This document shows positions 10,380-23,006 of a DNA stretch of 64,000 bases, piece after piece. The notes under the pieces were generated by a model. That model worked only from the letters and a program-made list of their open reading frames with translations. It had not been told where the DNA came from and did not search any database. Source of the stretch: Ilex aquifolium (taxonomy: Eukaryota > Streptophyta > Magnoliopsida > Aquifoliales > Aquifoliaceae); assembly GCA_951799425.1 (NCBI GenBank), contig OX637393.1:20377744-20441743 (forward strand), in the 5' to 3' direction. The position numbers were made by a program, and so were the translations under genes. Positions within the stretch are counted from its first letter, which is position 1. Each line of letters begins with the position of its first letter.

Positions 10380-12235
10380 TGATGAGCATGTAGTATTGCA
10401 TATTTAACGGCCTCATTACATGCATTTTAACTTAACTTTGCATTTAATTACTTAGAGTTAGTCAAAGTTATGAATAATGTGAAAAATTTGATGTTGCAGG
10501 TAATCATAGGGTAAATGATAGCTTTCGGAACCCTGCAACTAAGTGTGGATGAGTCGTGAAGAGATGGACACATTACATGAGGATCGGGAGGCTTGGAAGG
10601 TGAAGAAATCAAGAAAAATGCATTTGGAAGAAAACCTTCCGGAAGGTTTAGCCCACTGGAATTAGTATTAGTACCTATGTTTTCCCCATTTATGACCATG
10701 ATCTAATTCAAATCTGAAAAAGTGCAAAACATGAACGTTGTAGATTTAGATGTCCTCTGTATTTTTTTCAAAATTTTAGCTCAATCGGACAGTTGGATCA
10801 AAAGTTATGACAATTTTACGAAAACTAGTCCTGAGCTGGCACCTTCCGAAAGACCTTCCGGAAGGTTTTGCCTACTGGGAAAAACCTTCCGGAAGGTTTG
10901 GCCCAGAACCATCTGAACACCCTGCAACTCAAGCTCTGCCACTTGAGACTCCCACCTATGCTTCTCCGACTTGTCCCCTGACATATTCTATATACATACA
11001 TGCCTCCTACACCCTAAAGTCAGCCTTCGAAGATGGAGGATGGGAAAGGAATAGAGAGAAGGAAGAGGCATGGTGGGTTGCGGGCTAGGCTTGTCCTAGC
11101 CTATCCAAAGCCATCAACTCACCTCCCATTAATGGGAGGCCTGCACACACATGCTAGAGGAGCCCTGTGGATGAAAATGCAGATGTCTTTACACCACTTA
11201 TTCAACATTCACACAAGCTTGAAGAGGAAGAGGCTACCTAAGCTTAGGAGTAGTTTTAGAGAGATAAGTTCCCAATGAAAAAGATGAAGTTCTAGAGAGA
11301 AAAATTTAGATTTTTGCATTTTCTTCTCCATTTCAGTTGTAGTAAGTTTTAAATCACTTGTAATCTTTACTTCTTGCACTTTAAACTCTTTCATTCAAGT
11401 GTATTTCAAGTTTAGTTACATTTTCTAGCATTTCAAGTTTAGTTACATTTTCTAGCATTTCAAGTTTTACATTTGGGTATTGTTTTCCAACCTATATATT
11501 TTGACTATAAATGCATTCTCACTTGTAGTTTAACTCTTTTCTTGCATTAATACAAGTTCTATGTTCCATTTCACTACCATGTCTTATTACATTATGTTTG
11601 TTTTTGCTTTTAACTATGAGTACCTAGATTTTTAGTTGGCAAATTCAAGGGGAATTTCCTCTTGGGTATGTGAAATCGAATCTCATTCATTCCTCCTCGA
11701 AGTGTAAGATGTTTTGGTTTGACTATGTTGAGTGTGGATGTGGTTGTGAATTCTTGATACACCGTAGACTTGTCATGGGGTATGCTTGAATCCTCACTTC
11801 GGTTTTAGTCCCTCGCTTCCTACGAATCAATCGAACATCTAGGCACCATTGGTAGAATTTCTTGAGTTGATTTGGTATTCCCATGGAAATGACCCTTTCG
11901 GATTAGTTAACCTTGTTTTCATTACATTTTTAGCAAAAATTCCAATCATCAAAAAACAAGCTCAAAGATTTTATACTTTTCCACTTTTTCACCAAAGTCA
12001 CCTTCAAAACAATTCACCTTCCTTCCCTGAGGAGACGACCTTGAAATACTAATTCCAAGTAAAACACAACACTCGAATGTCTCTTTGTGCTTGGGGAGCA
12101 CTTTTGTTCATACACACACGTTTACCCCATTTTTTGCATCATTCCGAGGGAGAGTGACACTCACCTACTCATATAAGTCATATACACATGACCGGGTGAT
12201 GTTCGGAGATTAGGGTGAACGAAATAAGTCAAGCA
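10380..12235 (+). repeat. 5' LTR of N1
   Basis: The 1856-bp LTR runs from TGATGAGCATG to AAGTCAAGCA, directly before TTTTTGGCGCC. Its end matches the end of the 3' LTR remnant (GACCGGGTGATGTTCGG). CTATATACA near 10990 could be a TATA box, with low certainty. Confidence 0.93.
10632..10900. repeat. TTCCGGAA palindromes in N1 LTR
   Basis: AAACCTTCCGGAAGGTTT, an 18-base perfect palindrome, occurs at 10632-10649 and 10883-10900, with a 14-base core copy at 10855-10868. Linkers read TTTAGCCCACTGG and TTTGCCTACTGG, the family linker, but the palindrome centre is TTCCGGAA instead of TACCGGTA. Confidence 0.9.
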
Positions 12236-12239
12236 TTTT

Positions 12240-12257
12240 TGGCGCCACTGCCAGGGA
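12240..12257 (+). other. primer binding site of N1
   Basis: TGGCGCCACTGCCAGGGA lies five bases after the 5' LTR. It matches the tRNA-Asp-type primer site of Athila elements with two or three differences. Confidence 0.85.
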
Positions 12258-12383
12258 AGGTTAAGCGTCAAGTTCAAAAGTGATTTTGGACGGCATAGGT
12301 AAGTCTCGTGATTTTCATCACGGGCCAAGGTATGTCGTCTCATTTATAAATAGTTTGTTGTAGTTTGTGTTTTATGTAATATT

Positions 12384-13210
12384 TCATAATTTTTATGAAA
12401 ATGTATCAAATGCCCAAAATTTTGAAAATGTGTGTGAGTATGGGCACATCACTAGTGAGTGCCCATTAAATTATACAGTTCAAGACTTTGCATGCGAAGG
12501 TTCAAATTCAATGTTAGCCTCCGAAAAATTTTACCCCTGACCACTATGTTACATTGAGTTATTCGAGTTATGGTTGGGAGAATGAACCTTATAATTTTTT
12601 ATCCAATCTCACACCACCAAATGAATTTTTCCACTATCCAACGTATGAGGACTCAACCGAACAAGAATTGGAAAATACTTTTTGCGAGTTTATGCTACAT
12701 CAAAAGGAAGTCAATGCCCAAGTAGCCCAACAATATGCTGAAATTAGAGATGACCTTATTGCATTGACTAATGTCATAGTTACTAATTGTGAAGAACAAC
12801 ATCTTAAGCCTAGTCAATGTATTGAGGATGATAATCTCAATGGAATGCATATTGATGTTGAATCTCTCACCACTCTAGATTGTGAAAAATATAATAAAGA
12901 TAATTATCTCACATGAGGCTAATGAGCCCAAGGTCATTTTGCCATCAAAGAGTGGTGTTGAGATTCACATTTTTCAATTTGGGGAGGGCATTGAAATAGA
13001 GATGAGTGTAGAAACTTTTAAAGAGAATTGTATACTCAATTGTTAGAATTGCATAAACTTGCCTACACCTCTGTTTGGTTGAGATTTTTGAATCATTATC
13101 CTTTGTATTGTTGGATAGATTGGTTAGGAAGGGCATTTATACACCAAAAAAATTTTAAAATCAAAAAAATCAATAGGCGCAAGCTCATATCCGAATTGAA
13201 GTCAGATTGA
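12384..13210 (+). pseudogene. CCHC ORF of N1, frameshifted
   Basis: This is the broken copy of the 276-287 residue N-family protein intact in N2 and N3. Readable parts are GHITSECPLNY (half of a zinc knuckle; the first CxxC was removed by a 10-base deletion near 12432), YSSYGWENEPYNF, EVNAQVAQQYAEIRDDLIAL and the C-terminal LYCWIDWLGRAF to KLISELKSD. At least three frameshifts (near 12432, 12538 and 12905-13025) and loss of the start ATG disable it. Function is unknown; see 36994-37824. Confidence 0.85.
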
Positions 13211-13590
13211 CATGAGCCCTTTTTGTTTTGTTTTCATATACATAGTATTTAGATTTCTTTTATTTTTATATTTTTATTTTCATGATGTTGTAGTATAGAT
13301 TTTAGCATGAATTTGTTTACCTCTCTCTAATTTGGACTCAATTCATTTTAAGCATCATTGTACCAAATCTTATTCAATATCATGTGCGAGTTTAAGTTGG
13401 GGGTGTAAACAAGTTTTTTTGTGTTTCATTTTTCATTTAATTTTTCTACTAAAAAAAAAAGGGGATATCATATTTCCCATGTTACTTTCATTTTTCTCAT
13501 TGCATGATTCCTTGTGCATTGAGGACAATGCATGGTTCAAGTTGGGGGGGGGGGTGAGGTGCACCATTTACATTTTTCACCACTTTTTGT
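13211..13590 (+). other. N1 spacer with two polypurine-like motifs
   Basis: No gene. AAGTTGGGGGTG at 13394-13405 and a longer CAAGTT plus 11 G run followed by AGGTGCACC at 13538-13566 match the internal motifs of N2 and N3. N1 homology ends at CACTTTTTGT (13590), where the sequence joins the last bases of an A4 LTR. Confidence 0.75.
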
Positions 13591-13596
13591 GCTAAT

Positions 13597-15410
13597 TGAT
13601 TAGTAGTTAAAATCAGCATATTACTATGCATTTTTAAGACTAATTATACTTTGATGGATTTTAAATGATGACATTTCAGGACATAAATTGAACAAAGGTC
13701 CAAAGACAATGAATATCAAACTTTCATGCAACACCAGCATGCTCTGGAGCAAAATTGGAGAAGCTTGGAACAAAGCAACCACATTCGAACGCCAAATCAT
13801 GTTCGAACGTCCCCTTTGAATTAATTGAGGACCTGAGACATGGCGTGTTGCAGCCAAGGAGGAAAACACTGAGGTACTTGAGTACCACATTCGAACGTCA
13901 ACTCACGTTCGAACGTCCCCTTTAATTATTTGAGGACCAGGATGCTGAGTGCAAAGCGTCAAGTTGTGGATGGAGTGTGGAAATAGATTTCACAAAAGAC
14001 CACAGGCCACTTGAGTGGGAAGATCAGACCCCATCTGGCATTCGAACGCCCATCAAGCAAAGACAGAAGCAACGTTCAAACGCCAGACAACGTTCAAACG
14101 TTATCCCCAGACAGGTTGCAAAGTCGTTGATTTTCTCTCTGGACATTGGGACTTTCACTTGGACTTTGAAGGCCTTGTACTATTCCTCCACACTACCTTG
14201 CCCCCTCCTCTTTGCCTATAAATACTCCCATTGTGGGAGCTTCAAAAGGAGGGGGGTTGGATTGGCACTAGACCAACATTTCTTAGCTTGTTATAGAATT
14301 AGTCTTAGACTTAGGCTTTCAATAACTTGCATAGACGGAGATAGATCATCTTTTGGTTAAGGAGGAAACCCTTCAAAAGTGACTAGCTTTCTTCTACTTT
14401 CAATATTTGTTTCATTCACTTCCATTGCTTGAGATTCTTTCTTCTCTTAGAGGAGTGAAACTCTTCCACTTTCTAGAGCTTTGCCAAAGCCGTGAAGGAT
14501 GGAACGTGATTCACTTATTCTTCCTCGAAGATCGGCTCCTTGCTTATTGTTTTACTTTGTAACTCCTCCACTTGGAGGCATGAGCATCACTCACTTTTCT
14601 AGCTTTACCAAAGCCAGGAAGAGTGAGTAGTTTCTCATTCATTCTTTAGTAAGAGGTAATGAACATGTATAAATCATCTGGAAGTTATATATGTGCATTT
14701 CGTTTATGCTTAATGCTTTATATTTCACTTGTTTATTGAATGATTGACTGCATCTATTAAAACTAAAGTACTTTGTACAACTGTGAGTACTTTTTATAAT
14801 ATAGATAACTCTTGCATAGAAAGACTCATTGGTTCAAGGCAAGTACCCCGGCTAGATCTTCATGACTACCCTTCAATCTTCACCATTATTGTGTGCTTCA
14901 ATTGAAGAATGGAAATAGAATATTAATGTCATGGTTGGATGCCTTGCAGAAACACATGCTTGTTTGTAGACGGGTTAAGTCTCGGCACAGACAATTCTTG
15001 TAAACTTCTAGAAAGACATTGGAACCATGCTCTAAATTCTCACAATCCATCTTTATCTTCCGATTAACTTGATGTTGACATAGGGGTTAATTGAGTTATC
15101 AAGCACAAGTATAATAAACCGAATGATTAATTACGTGTCCAGATCCTCGAACTGAAGAGTGACTTTTTACATTTGAGATTATCTTATATTTTGTCTAGAA
15201 AACCCTCTTGGAAAGAATCCTATATTTTGTCCAGGAAATCCCATACACCACACAGCTTCAAATCTCAACGGTTACAATCATTCAGTCTCCACCACTGCTT
15301 ACCTTGAAACACCAACAATAGTTCCCTGTGGATTCGACTCCGGACTTAAACCGGATTATTACTACAGCTTGACCGCCTGCACTTGGGTGTACACATTTCG
15401 GATCAAGTCA
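13597..15410 (+). mobile_element. solo LTR, family B, in A4 3' LTR remnant
   Basis: The 1814-bp unit runs from TGATTAGTAG to GGATCAAGTCA with the exact duplication CTAAT (13592-13596 and 15411-15415). Its end region (GTGGATTCGACTCCGGAC, then CTGCACTTGGGTGTACAC) resembles the LTR end of other plant gypsy elements. No family B coding region is in the window. It carries TTCGAA palindromes at 13785-13811, 13888-13916 and 14039-14101 in partly decayed form. Confidence 0.95.
14217..14239 (+). promoter_or_regulatory. TATA box with adjoining hairpin, family B LTR
   Basis: TATAAATA is followed directly by CTCCCATTGTGGGAG, a perfect 6-bp stem with a 3-base loop. The inner copy at 60258-60280 is the same; the outer copy near 59350 has one stem mismatch. 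It probably marks the LTR transcription start region. Confidence 0.6.
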
Positions 15411-15417
15411 CTAATCA

Positions 15418-15435
15418 CACCCCCCCAACTTGAGC
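15418..15435 (-). other. polypurine tract of A4
   Basis: On the - strand GCTCAAGTTGGGGGGGTG abuts TGATTAGCAC of the remnant 3' LTR. The LTR itself is truncated after about a dozen bases at its junction with N1 spacer. Confidence 0.88.
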
Positions 15436-15746
15436 TTTGCTAGTCTCTAGCAAAGTTTATTTTCAAACCAACAAGTATGAAAGTAAAACATTCCATTTAC
15501 ACAAGTAAATCATCAAACACTCAAAATACAAAAATCACAATGCAATTAATGAAATGAACTTGGAACAGATGGAACAAAAACTGTGGTATTTCATTAATGT
15601 ATTTCAAAGTTGGAGTACATGGAGTCAGACTTCAAAAAGAGATAAAATGGCCTAAAATTCCTAGAGACTCTTCTACTAGGCCAATGACTCCACTCCTAGC
15701 TATGTACCACTCCACTCAAAAAGAAAAGACAAAAAACCATGGCATC

Positions 15747-17058
15747 CTATTCCTCGTCTCCATCCTCACCCTCATCACCATCATCTCCACCAGCCTCGGA
15801 GTCCTCCTCTTCCTCATCGCCGTCATCCTCCGAGTCCCCCACCTCGACTACAGTGGAAGCTGAGGGGGCAAAAGTGGAGGGTCTAGCAGATGGAGGTGGT
15901 GGTCCACCAAGGATGGGCTCTCCAGGGAACGTATGCTGAAACAATCGAGCCATCATGTCAGAGATCCTATGCACTATCACCTCTAATGCATCGAGACACT
16001 GAGACACTGAGCGCTCTGGTGCAGAATTGGATGGGACAAACACAGACGGCCCAACAGATGAAGGTCCTACACCAAAAGACTTTAGTCTCGCAGCCCTAGT
16101 ACGCTCAGCCTGGGTCATAGCAGACCTCTTTTGGATGCTGGCCTTTCCTATGGCCCCAGTCTCAAGTGGAGTGATCTTGTCAAAGGCATACCCCTTAACC
16201 TTGAAGTGCTGGCACATCCGAGTGACCATGTTGCCAAAAGGGAGGCTCGCCTTTGGCTTTTGAGTCTCGGCAAAGTCCTTCATTACCTCCCATATAAAAA
16301 GTGTAAAGTCAATAGCTTTCCCCGACATCACTGCATCCAAAAGGGCGAGCTTTTCAATGTTGGGGGTTTTCTTAGTGCACCTTGGAAGTAGGTTGTAATG
16401 TAAAAGCTTATTCCTCATTCCATAAGTATGTTTAAGGCCCCCGACTTGGACTGTTCCCTTAAATTGAGTCGGGTCCTCGTACATCCAAGCCACAAACTCG
16501 GGTATGGTCTTAACCTTGGCAATATTATGCGGGTACACCGAGGTGGAGGGAGGTGGCCTCTCACAATGTAAAAGGGTGGCAATCACTGCAAGAGTCACAT
16601 CAAACATCTTACCCCTCGCGTTTGTTCATAACACCTCAACTCCATCCAACACTTTGAGTTTTTGGTAAAACTCATGGCATAAAGACAAGTTGTACCCATC
16701 CACGGGCTTCAACCAAAACCCAATCCCGTAAGCCACAATGATCTTCACCACCTCATTGTTCGGGCCCAGGGAAATCAGATCAATATGCCTCTCGCAAGTA
16801 ACATTCTTCTCTGAAATGCTTTAGGACCTCGCCTTATTCCTAGCCTTCTTCCTTTGCTCATTACAATCTCCACTAGACCCCTCACCGCTCCTCTTGCGGG
16901 CATTTGTGTCCTCGGGTTGTGGAGAGCTTGGCTCGGTGCGTTTTTGTTCGGGCCGTACATAGCAACAGTGCCCCAAAGGTCAATAGCGCAAAAAGAGCCA
17001 AGATGAAACCCTCAATTGAGTCCATAACATCCCGGAGAATCATCACCTAGCGAGCCAT
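15747..17058 (-). pseudogene. accessory 3' ORF of A4 (plant-transposon-protein-like)
   Basis: The ATG at 17058-17056 (MAR then TAG) and the open stretch 16607-15747 (286 codons) belong to one degraded ORF. Readable blocks are a basic N-part (RKRSGEGSSGD, QRKKARNKARS), CERHIDLISLGPNNEVVKI, GIGFWLKPVDGYNLSLCHEF, PEFVAWMYEDPTQF, HYNLLPRCTKK, LALLDAVMSGKAIDFTLFI and a very acidic tail (DEEEEDSEAGGDDGDEGEDG). The middle resembles the 'putative plant transposon protein' domain common in 3' ORFs of Athila-type elements (family recalled, not searched). Stops after KARS and VEVL (probably CGA to TGA at the latter) break it. In the frame of the ATG, a hydrophobic run (ILALFALLTFGALLLC) precedes a frame change. 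Function unknown. Confidence 0.75.
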
Positions 17059-19463
17059 TGCAAGAATCTTATAGGTTTTGGAAATGGTAATGGAGATTAG
17101 GGCTTTGAGGATTTTCGGCAAAAACTAGGGTTTAAGGGCTAAAATCAACTTAATCATTGTCCTAGGAATAAGATTTGAGAGATTAATGAAATGGGAGAAG
17201 GATTTGGAAGCTTAGGAGTGTATTGAGTGAGAAGGAAATGCTTTAGGGTCTGTAATTTAGGGAGGCAATGAAGAGTTTCCTCGAAAAAATTCGATTAAAA
17301 GCCCTAATTTTGGCATTCTAGGCGAAACCTACCAGTAGGTTGATGGAAACCTATCCAACACACCTCCAATCCTCATCATTTTCAAGACCTACCCAATATA
17401 ACACCCATTAAATGACATCTTCTCCACCCAAAACATGTGCTACACTTATAAACCACAATTTGAACCATCATGCCCCAAGTTATTACCGAAATTGCAATCA
17501 TGATTTAAAATTTTGATGCTTTCAACAACAAGGCATGGATTTCTACATTAATCTACCAAAATGAACACCCACAATGTAAGACACATATGCAAATAGCAAG
17601 GACATTCCTAATTCATTCAAATACCAAAAACTTGAGCAATATTCCTCTATCCTTCAAGCATAGAGCTACGAAACACGTCATTCAAATGACCGAATCAAGC
17701 ACACATGAGCATTACTATAGCCTTAAATACTAGTCTAGAGTATTCACCTACACATTCATTTTCAAATTCATGTGTGCGTGAATTGGACAAGTAATTTGAG
17801 CATTTACACAACAGAATTCACATTCGAAAGGCTAGCCAAATTCAGCTTCAATGCAAAACTCACCAAGGGTCTCTCTTAACAATGAATCACACTATAGTTA
17901 TCTTGGCATGCACTCCATGTGTACATGTGAGATAGAATCTTGTGCACAAAAAAAAGTATGCTCACATGTAAATCAAAAATGAAGTTCATGCTGAAAATGA
18001 AACGACCTTGGCATAATATCATGAATGGAATGCTAGGGCATTAGGTAGCAAAACTAACTCCTCTTTTTAATTAAAAGTATGCATCTCTCATGCTTCCCTA
18101 GATCATTTAGGACTTCAAGGGCTATAATGGGGCCTTAGGGTGATATTTAGGCAAAAGAAATGAAGGATATAGGATAACAAAGAGGGTTGTTTCGATTGAA
18201 AGACCTTTATTTCAAAAATATCTCCCTTTTCATGGGATTTTTAGTCCAAACCCATCACCACTCTTTATTCCTTTTTCTTCTTTTCCTTAACATTTTCCTT
18301 TTCTTTTGATCATTCTTTCTTCTTCTCACCCTTTTTTCCATTTTTCTTGGATTTTCATTCTTTTCCCATTCAACTCTTTGAGTTTCAACATCATTCACCC
18401 ATTTTGTTTGAGTTTCCACACCATAAATCCTTCTCTTTTACGATTTTTCATATTTAGCTCTAGGAACAACCAACTTGAGGTAGATTTTTATCATTTTACA
18501 CTGGCTTTGTCAAATGTGTAGTATAGAAATGAAATTCCAATTGGGGCTCAATCACAGCACTAGGGATAATATTTTCTCAAGAAAAAGGCCAAGGTTCAAA
18601 ATATTCAAAAATGGCCTAAGATCACCTCTAGATAAGCATGGGGAAGCATTATGCATTTCAAGACAAGTCAATCAACTACAGAGATACACGTAGCCAAAAC
18701 AAGCATGATGAGATTATTGAATAAATATGAAATTTGAAGAATTTTTCTTTGAGTAAATGTAAGTTCCCTCCAAAAAAGGATTGGCACTAAAGCTCTCATG
18801 GGTCCTTACTCATCTCTACTATTCATGTCAAGCCTAAAATATGAATCCAATTCGTAAATTGCCAAAATTGCACATTCAAGGAGCACATACGGTTGAGTTC
18901 AAAAGCAGATACATATGTGATACTTACGCATAGGATTAACTTCTATAATATGCTCATGTGCTTAAGGTTCAAAACAAAGATCAACATATCATCCAACTCA
19001 AGCACTCTTAATAAAGGAATACCGATCAACATTTAGATATTTTTCACAAAAAAATTCAAAATTTTCACATAATTTGCACTAATGTAAACAAAAATCTGTA
19101 TGATATGTGAAAGGTGAATTTTTCACCACAAAAATTGGTATTATCCACAAAAAATCCCACAAACATTGGTGTAACATGCAAATTGTGCACCTCACCCCCC
19201 AACTTGATTTATACATTATCCTCAATGCAACAAAAAAGATATGATATGCAATGAAAGACTATAAAAAGATGAGTAGGGTTAGAGAACACCTCGCATTTGG
19301 GCTTTTGACAAAATATCAACATCTGCCACTAGGGAAAACAAAACTATACGACAAAAGAAAGTAAGTAACATGAAATAAAAAGTAAAGTAAGTAAATAAAA
19401 ATGACTGTACACTAAAAAGCATAAAAACCAACTACTCCACCAATTCCGGATATACCGGATCCG
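17059..19463 (-). other. A4 post-pol spacer
   Basis: No gene. It matches the A0 spacer in reverse, with a decayed palindrome near 17325-17345, a pyrimidine tract on the + strand at 18230-18400 (purine on the element strand) and the internal polypurine-like motif at 19185-19205 (CACCTCACCCCCCAACTT as written on +). Confidence 0.75.
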
Positions 19464-20591
19464 TCAAATCCTCCTCCACTCCTTGTCCTTCAAAACCCTC
19501 AAAGAATGCTTAAGTCTTTGACCATTGAACTTGAATGTCCTACCATCTTCGGGGTTCGTGACTTCCACGGCTCCATTGGGGTAGGCTACCTTGACAAGAT
19601 AGGGGTCATCCCAACGAGATCGGAGTTTTCCTGGAAAGATTGAGAGACGAGAGTTGTATAAGAGCATGTTTTGCCTGGGCTCAAACGATTTCCTCACTAT
19701 GGATTGGTCATGAAAGATCTTAGCCCTCTCTTTTAAAATTTTAGAGTTCTCATACACATCTCTTCTAATCTCTTTCAATTCATTCAACTCTAACTTCCTA
19801 TGCTCTCCGGCCATTCTCAAATTGAAGTTTAGAGTCTTTATGGCCCAATAGGCCTTGTGTTCCATTTCGAATGGCAAATGGCAAGCTTTTCCATAGACAA
19901 GCCGATAGGGAGACATGCCTGAGACAGTCTTGTAGGTAGTGCGATAGGCCCATAGGGCATCAATCAATCTCAATGACCAATCCTTCCTATTTGGGTTCAC
20001 CATTTTCTCTAAGATATTTTTGATCTCGCTATTGGCTAGCTCAGCTTGGCCATTGGTCTGTGGGTGATATGCAGTGGATACCTTATGTGTGATGCCATAT
20101 TTATACATCAAAGATGCAAATTGTCTATTAGAGAAATGTGACCCACCATCGCTTATCATTGCACGAGGCATCCCAAACCTCGAAAAAATATTTTCTTTTA
20201 GGAATTTGACCACGATCCGGTGGTCATTGGTCTAGGTTGGGATAACCTCCACCCATTTGGACACGTAGTCCACTGCCTGTAGAATGTATAGGAAACCAAA
20301 TGACACGAGGAAGGGACCCATAAAGTCAATGCCCCAATAATCAAATATTTCAATGACAAGTACATGGGAGAAGGGTATCATATTCCTTCAGGTCACACTA
20401 CCCAAAATTTGGCATCTATCACATTCTTTACAAAATGAATTACAATCCTTTATCAGAGAGGGCCAAAAAAAACCTGACTGAAGAATTTTTGCTGAAGTAT
20501 TCTTTGCAGTGAAATGGCCACCATATGCCTCTGAATGGCAGAATGCAAGGACTTCCCGCTGTTCATTTTCTGGTACGCATCTCCGCATGAC
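19464..20591 (-). pseudogene. pol: A4 integrase
   Basis: Readable in order: FCHSEAYGGHF and CKECDRCQ (zinc-binding), WGIDFMGPF (first Asp), [12 protein letters not shown] (second Asp), [16 protein letters not shown] (Glu) and the GPY-type C-terminal module ([17 protein letters not shown]). The 249-codon stretch 20213-19464 is open. Stops lie at 20589-20591 (separating it from RNase H), after GSVT and in VIPT*TNDH. The ending runs into another frame ([14 protein letters not shown]), so the last residues are shifted. The catalytic triad is kept, but the protein is broken. Confidence 0.93.
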
Positions 20592-22441
20592 TTAGTCAGG
20601 GCAGTACTTAAACAGGTACGGGTTGTCGAAGTAAAAGTACTTCACATCTTCCATAAATCTTCTTCGATCCTCTGGGCTCCAATGCGGTGGTATTTGTCCT
20701 GTTGCAAGATAGTTACATATGTCAGCATACCATGGACAAATAGAATGAATTGAAAGTAAATGTTCATCAAGAAAGAAATTAGAGATAGGAATGTGCTCAT
20801 CGGCCTCTTGCACCACCAGTTTGGATAAATGATCCGCCACCACGTTCTCAACTCCTTTCTTGTCCTTGATCGTCAATTTGAATTCTTGTAGGAGGAGTAT
20901 CCACCTAATGAGTCTCGGTTTTAAATCCTGCTTAGAAAACAAATACTTTAAAGCAAAGTGATCGGTATAGACTACTATAGGTGAACCAATAATGTAGGAC
21001 CAAAATTTATCCAATGCAAATACTACAACTAGTAACTCTTTTTCAGTAGTGGTGTAATTCATTTGTGCTTCGTTAAGAGTCTTACTAGCATAATATATTA
21101 CATTGGGTCTCTTATCTTCCCTTTGACTGAGTACTGCGCCGACCGTGTAATCACTTGCGTCGCACATAAGCTCAAAAGGTAAATCCCACTTGGGTGGTCG
21201 CATAATCGGAGGTGTGGTAAGCATGCTTTTGAGTTTTGTAAAAAATGACTCACAATTATCTGACCACTCAAATGGGACATCCTTAGATAGTAAATTGGTC
21301 AAAGGTCGGGCCAATGCACTAAAGTCTTTAATAAAATGACGATAAAAGCCGGCATGGCCAAGAAACGACCTGATATCCTTGATGACCTTTGGCGTAGGGA
21401 GGTTGGAAATGGCCTCAACCTTTGATTTGTCCACTTCGATCCCCTTCACCGAGATGATATGCCCAAGAAAAATTCCTTGCGTCACCATGAAGTGACACTT
21501 CTCTCAATTCAAGACTAAACTCTTCTCTTCACATCTCTCAAGAACTCTCTCCAAATTCTCCAAACATCCACTGAAAGAATCCCCAAACACCAAGAATTCA
21601 TCCGTAAAAACCTCCACTATCTTATCCACCATGTCACTAAAGATTCCCACCAAGCAACGTTGAAAGGTTCCAGGGGCATTACATAACCCGAAAGGCATGC
21701 GATGGTAGGCAATGGTACCATAGGGACAAGTGAAGGTGGTCTTTTCTTGATCTTTCAAAGCAATCTCGATTTGATCGTAGCCGGAGTATCCATCTAAGAA
21801 GCAATAGAATAGATGCCCCGCTACTCGTTCCAACACTTGGTTGAGGAATGGCAATGGAAAGTGGTCCTTTCTTGTGCATAAGTTGAGCTTTCGATAGTAA
21901 ATGCACACTTTCCACCTGGTGATCACCCTTGTTGGAATAAGCTCATTATTCTCATTTTCCACCACAGTGACTCCCGAATTCTTGGGTACTACTTGTGTGG
22001 GGCTAACCCACTTACTATCAACAATCGAAAAAATGATGCCCACATCAAGTAGTTTTAGCACCTCGTCCCTTACCACATACTTCATAATTGGATTCAACCT
22101 TCTTTGTGGTTGTTGGGACGGTTTGGAGTCATCCTCAAGATAAATCTGGTGCGTGCAAATGATGGGGCTTATCCCTTGATGTCAACGATTGTCCAACCAA
22201 TCGCTCCCTTATGCCTCCTCAACACTTCCAAGAGCTCTTCTTCTTGCCTTGCCTCCAACGTTGAGCTAATCACCACCGAAAATTTCTTGGCATCCCCAAG
22301 ATAGGCATACTTGAGATGGGATGGTAATGGCTTCAACTCCAAGATGGGTTTTTGCTCATTTGAAGGGAAAATCTTCTTGTCATGAAATGGAAGTTTCTCA
22401 AATGTAGGAGTCCATTTCCCTACCCCTTTCAAACTTTTCAT
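20592..22441 (-). pseudogene. pol: A4 reverse transcriptase and RNase H
   Basis: RT blocks include SKWVSPTQVVPKNSG, KDHFPLPFLNQVLERV, FLDGYSGYDQIEIA and MPFGLCNAPGTFQRC. The catalytic box, FMDDF in A1, is FTDEF (21594-21608), so the second Asp is Glu. RNase H reads MCDASDYTVGAVLSQ, YTTTEKELL and VVYTDHFALKYLF. Breaks: a frameshift near 22169 and a stop at VLN*EKCHF where A1 has Trp (TGA here). The 298-codon RNase H part (21488-20592) is open. Confidence 0.93.
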
Positions 22442-23006
22442 CTCCTATTGCTCATCAACTTCTTCCTCCCCCAATTTTGACATGCCTAGCAACTCCAAGT
22501 GCTCCTCTACCAAGGTGTCAATCCTATTGACTTCTTGCACATCCTCATCATCCCCCGGTTGTTTGTTCAAATTGAACACATTCAAATCCATCGTCATGCT
22601 CTCGAAGGTAAGCTTCATGAGACCATTCCTACTATTAATAATAGCATTAGAGGTCGCAAGAAACGGTCTACCTAATATAACAGGGATTTGGGAGCAAGGG
22701 TTAGCAACGGGGTGAGTCTCAAGCACAATACAATCAACAGGAAAATAAAAGTTATCCACTTGAACCAAAACATCCTCAACTACTCCCTTTGGTGTTCGAA
22801 TGCTCCGATCCGCAACTGAAGAGTGATTGAAGTTGGCTTCAACTCTTCAAGTTAGAGTTTCTTATACACCGAGTAAGGTAGGAGGTTGACACTAGCCCCC
22901 AAATCAAGCAATGCTTGCTCCACTCGGCACTTCCCTATTGTGATGGCAATGGTAGGGCAGCCGGGTTCTTTAAAATTTGGTGGAGTGTTCATCCTTAGGA
23001 TTGAGC
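22442..23006 (-). pseudogene. pol: A4 protease region
   Basis: The active-site loop reads LLDLGASVNLLPYSVY (near 22870-22915), the DLGA form of a retroviral-type aspartic protease seen in Athila. The C-terminal part IPVILGRPFLATSNAI and LNVFNLNKQPGDDEDVQEV (22768-22445) is open. A frame change between the two blocks and a stop at the end break it. Confidence 0.88.

Noticed and set aside
15739..15939. Ser/Pro-rich + strand frame of 66 codons
   Set aside because: It is the opposite-strand shadow of the acidic tail of the accessory ORF.
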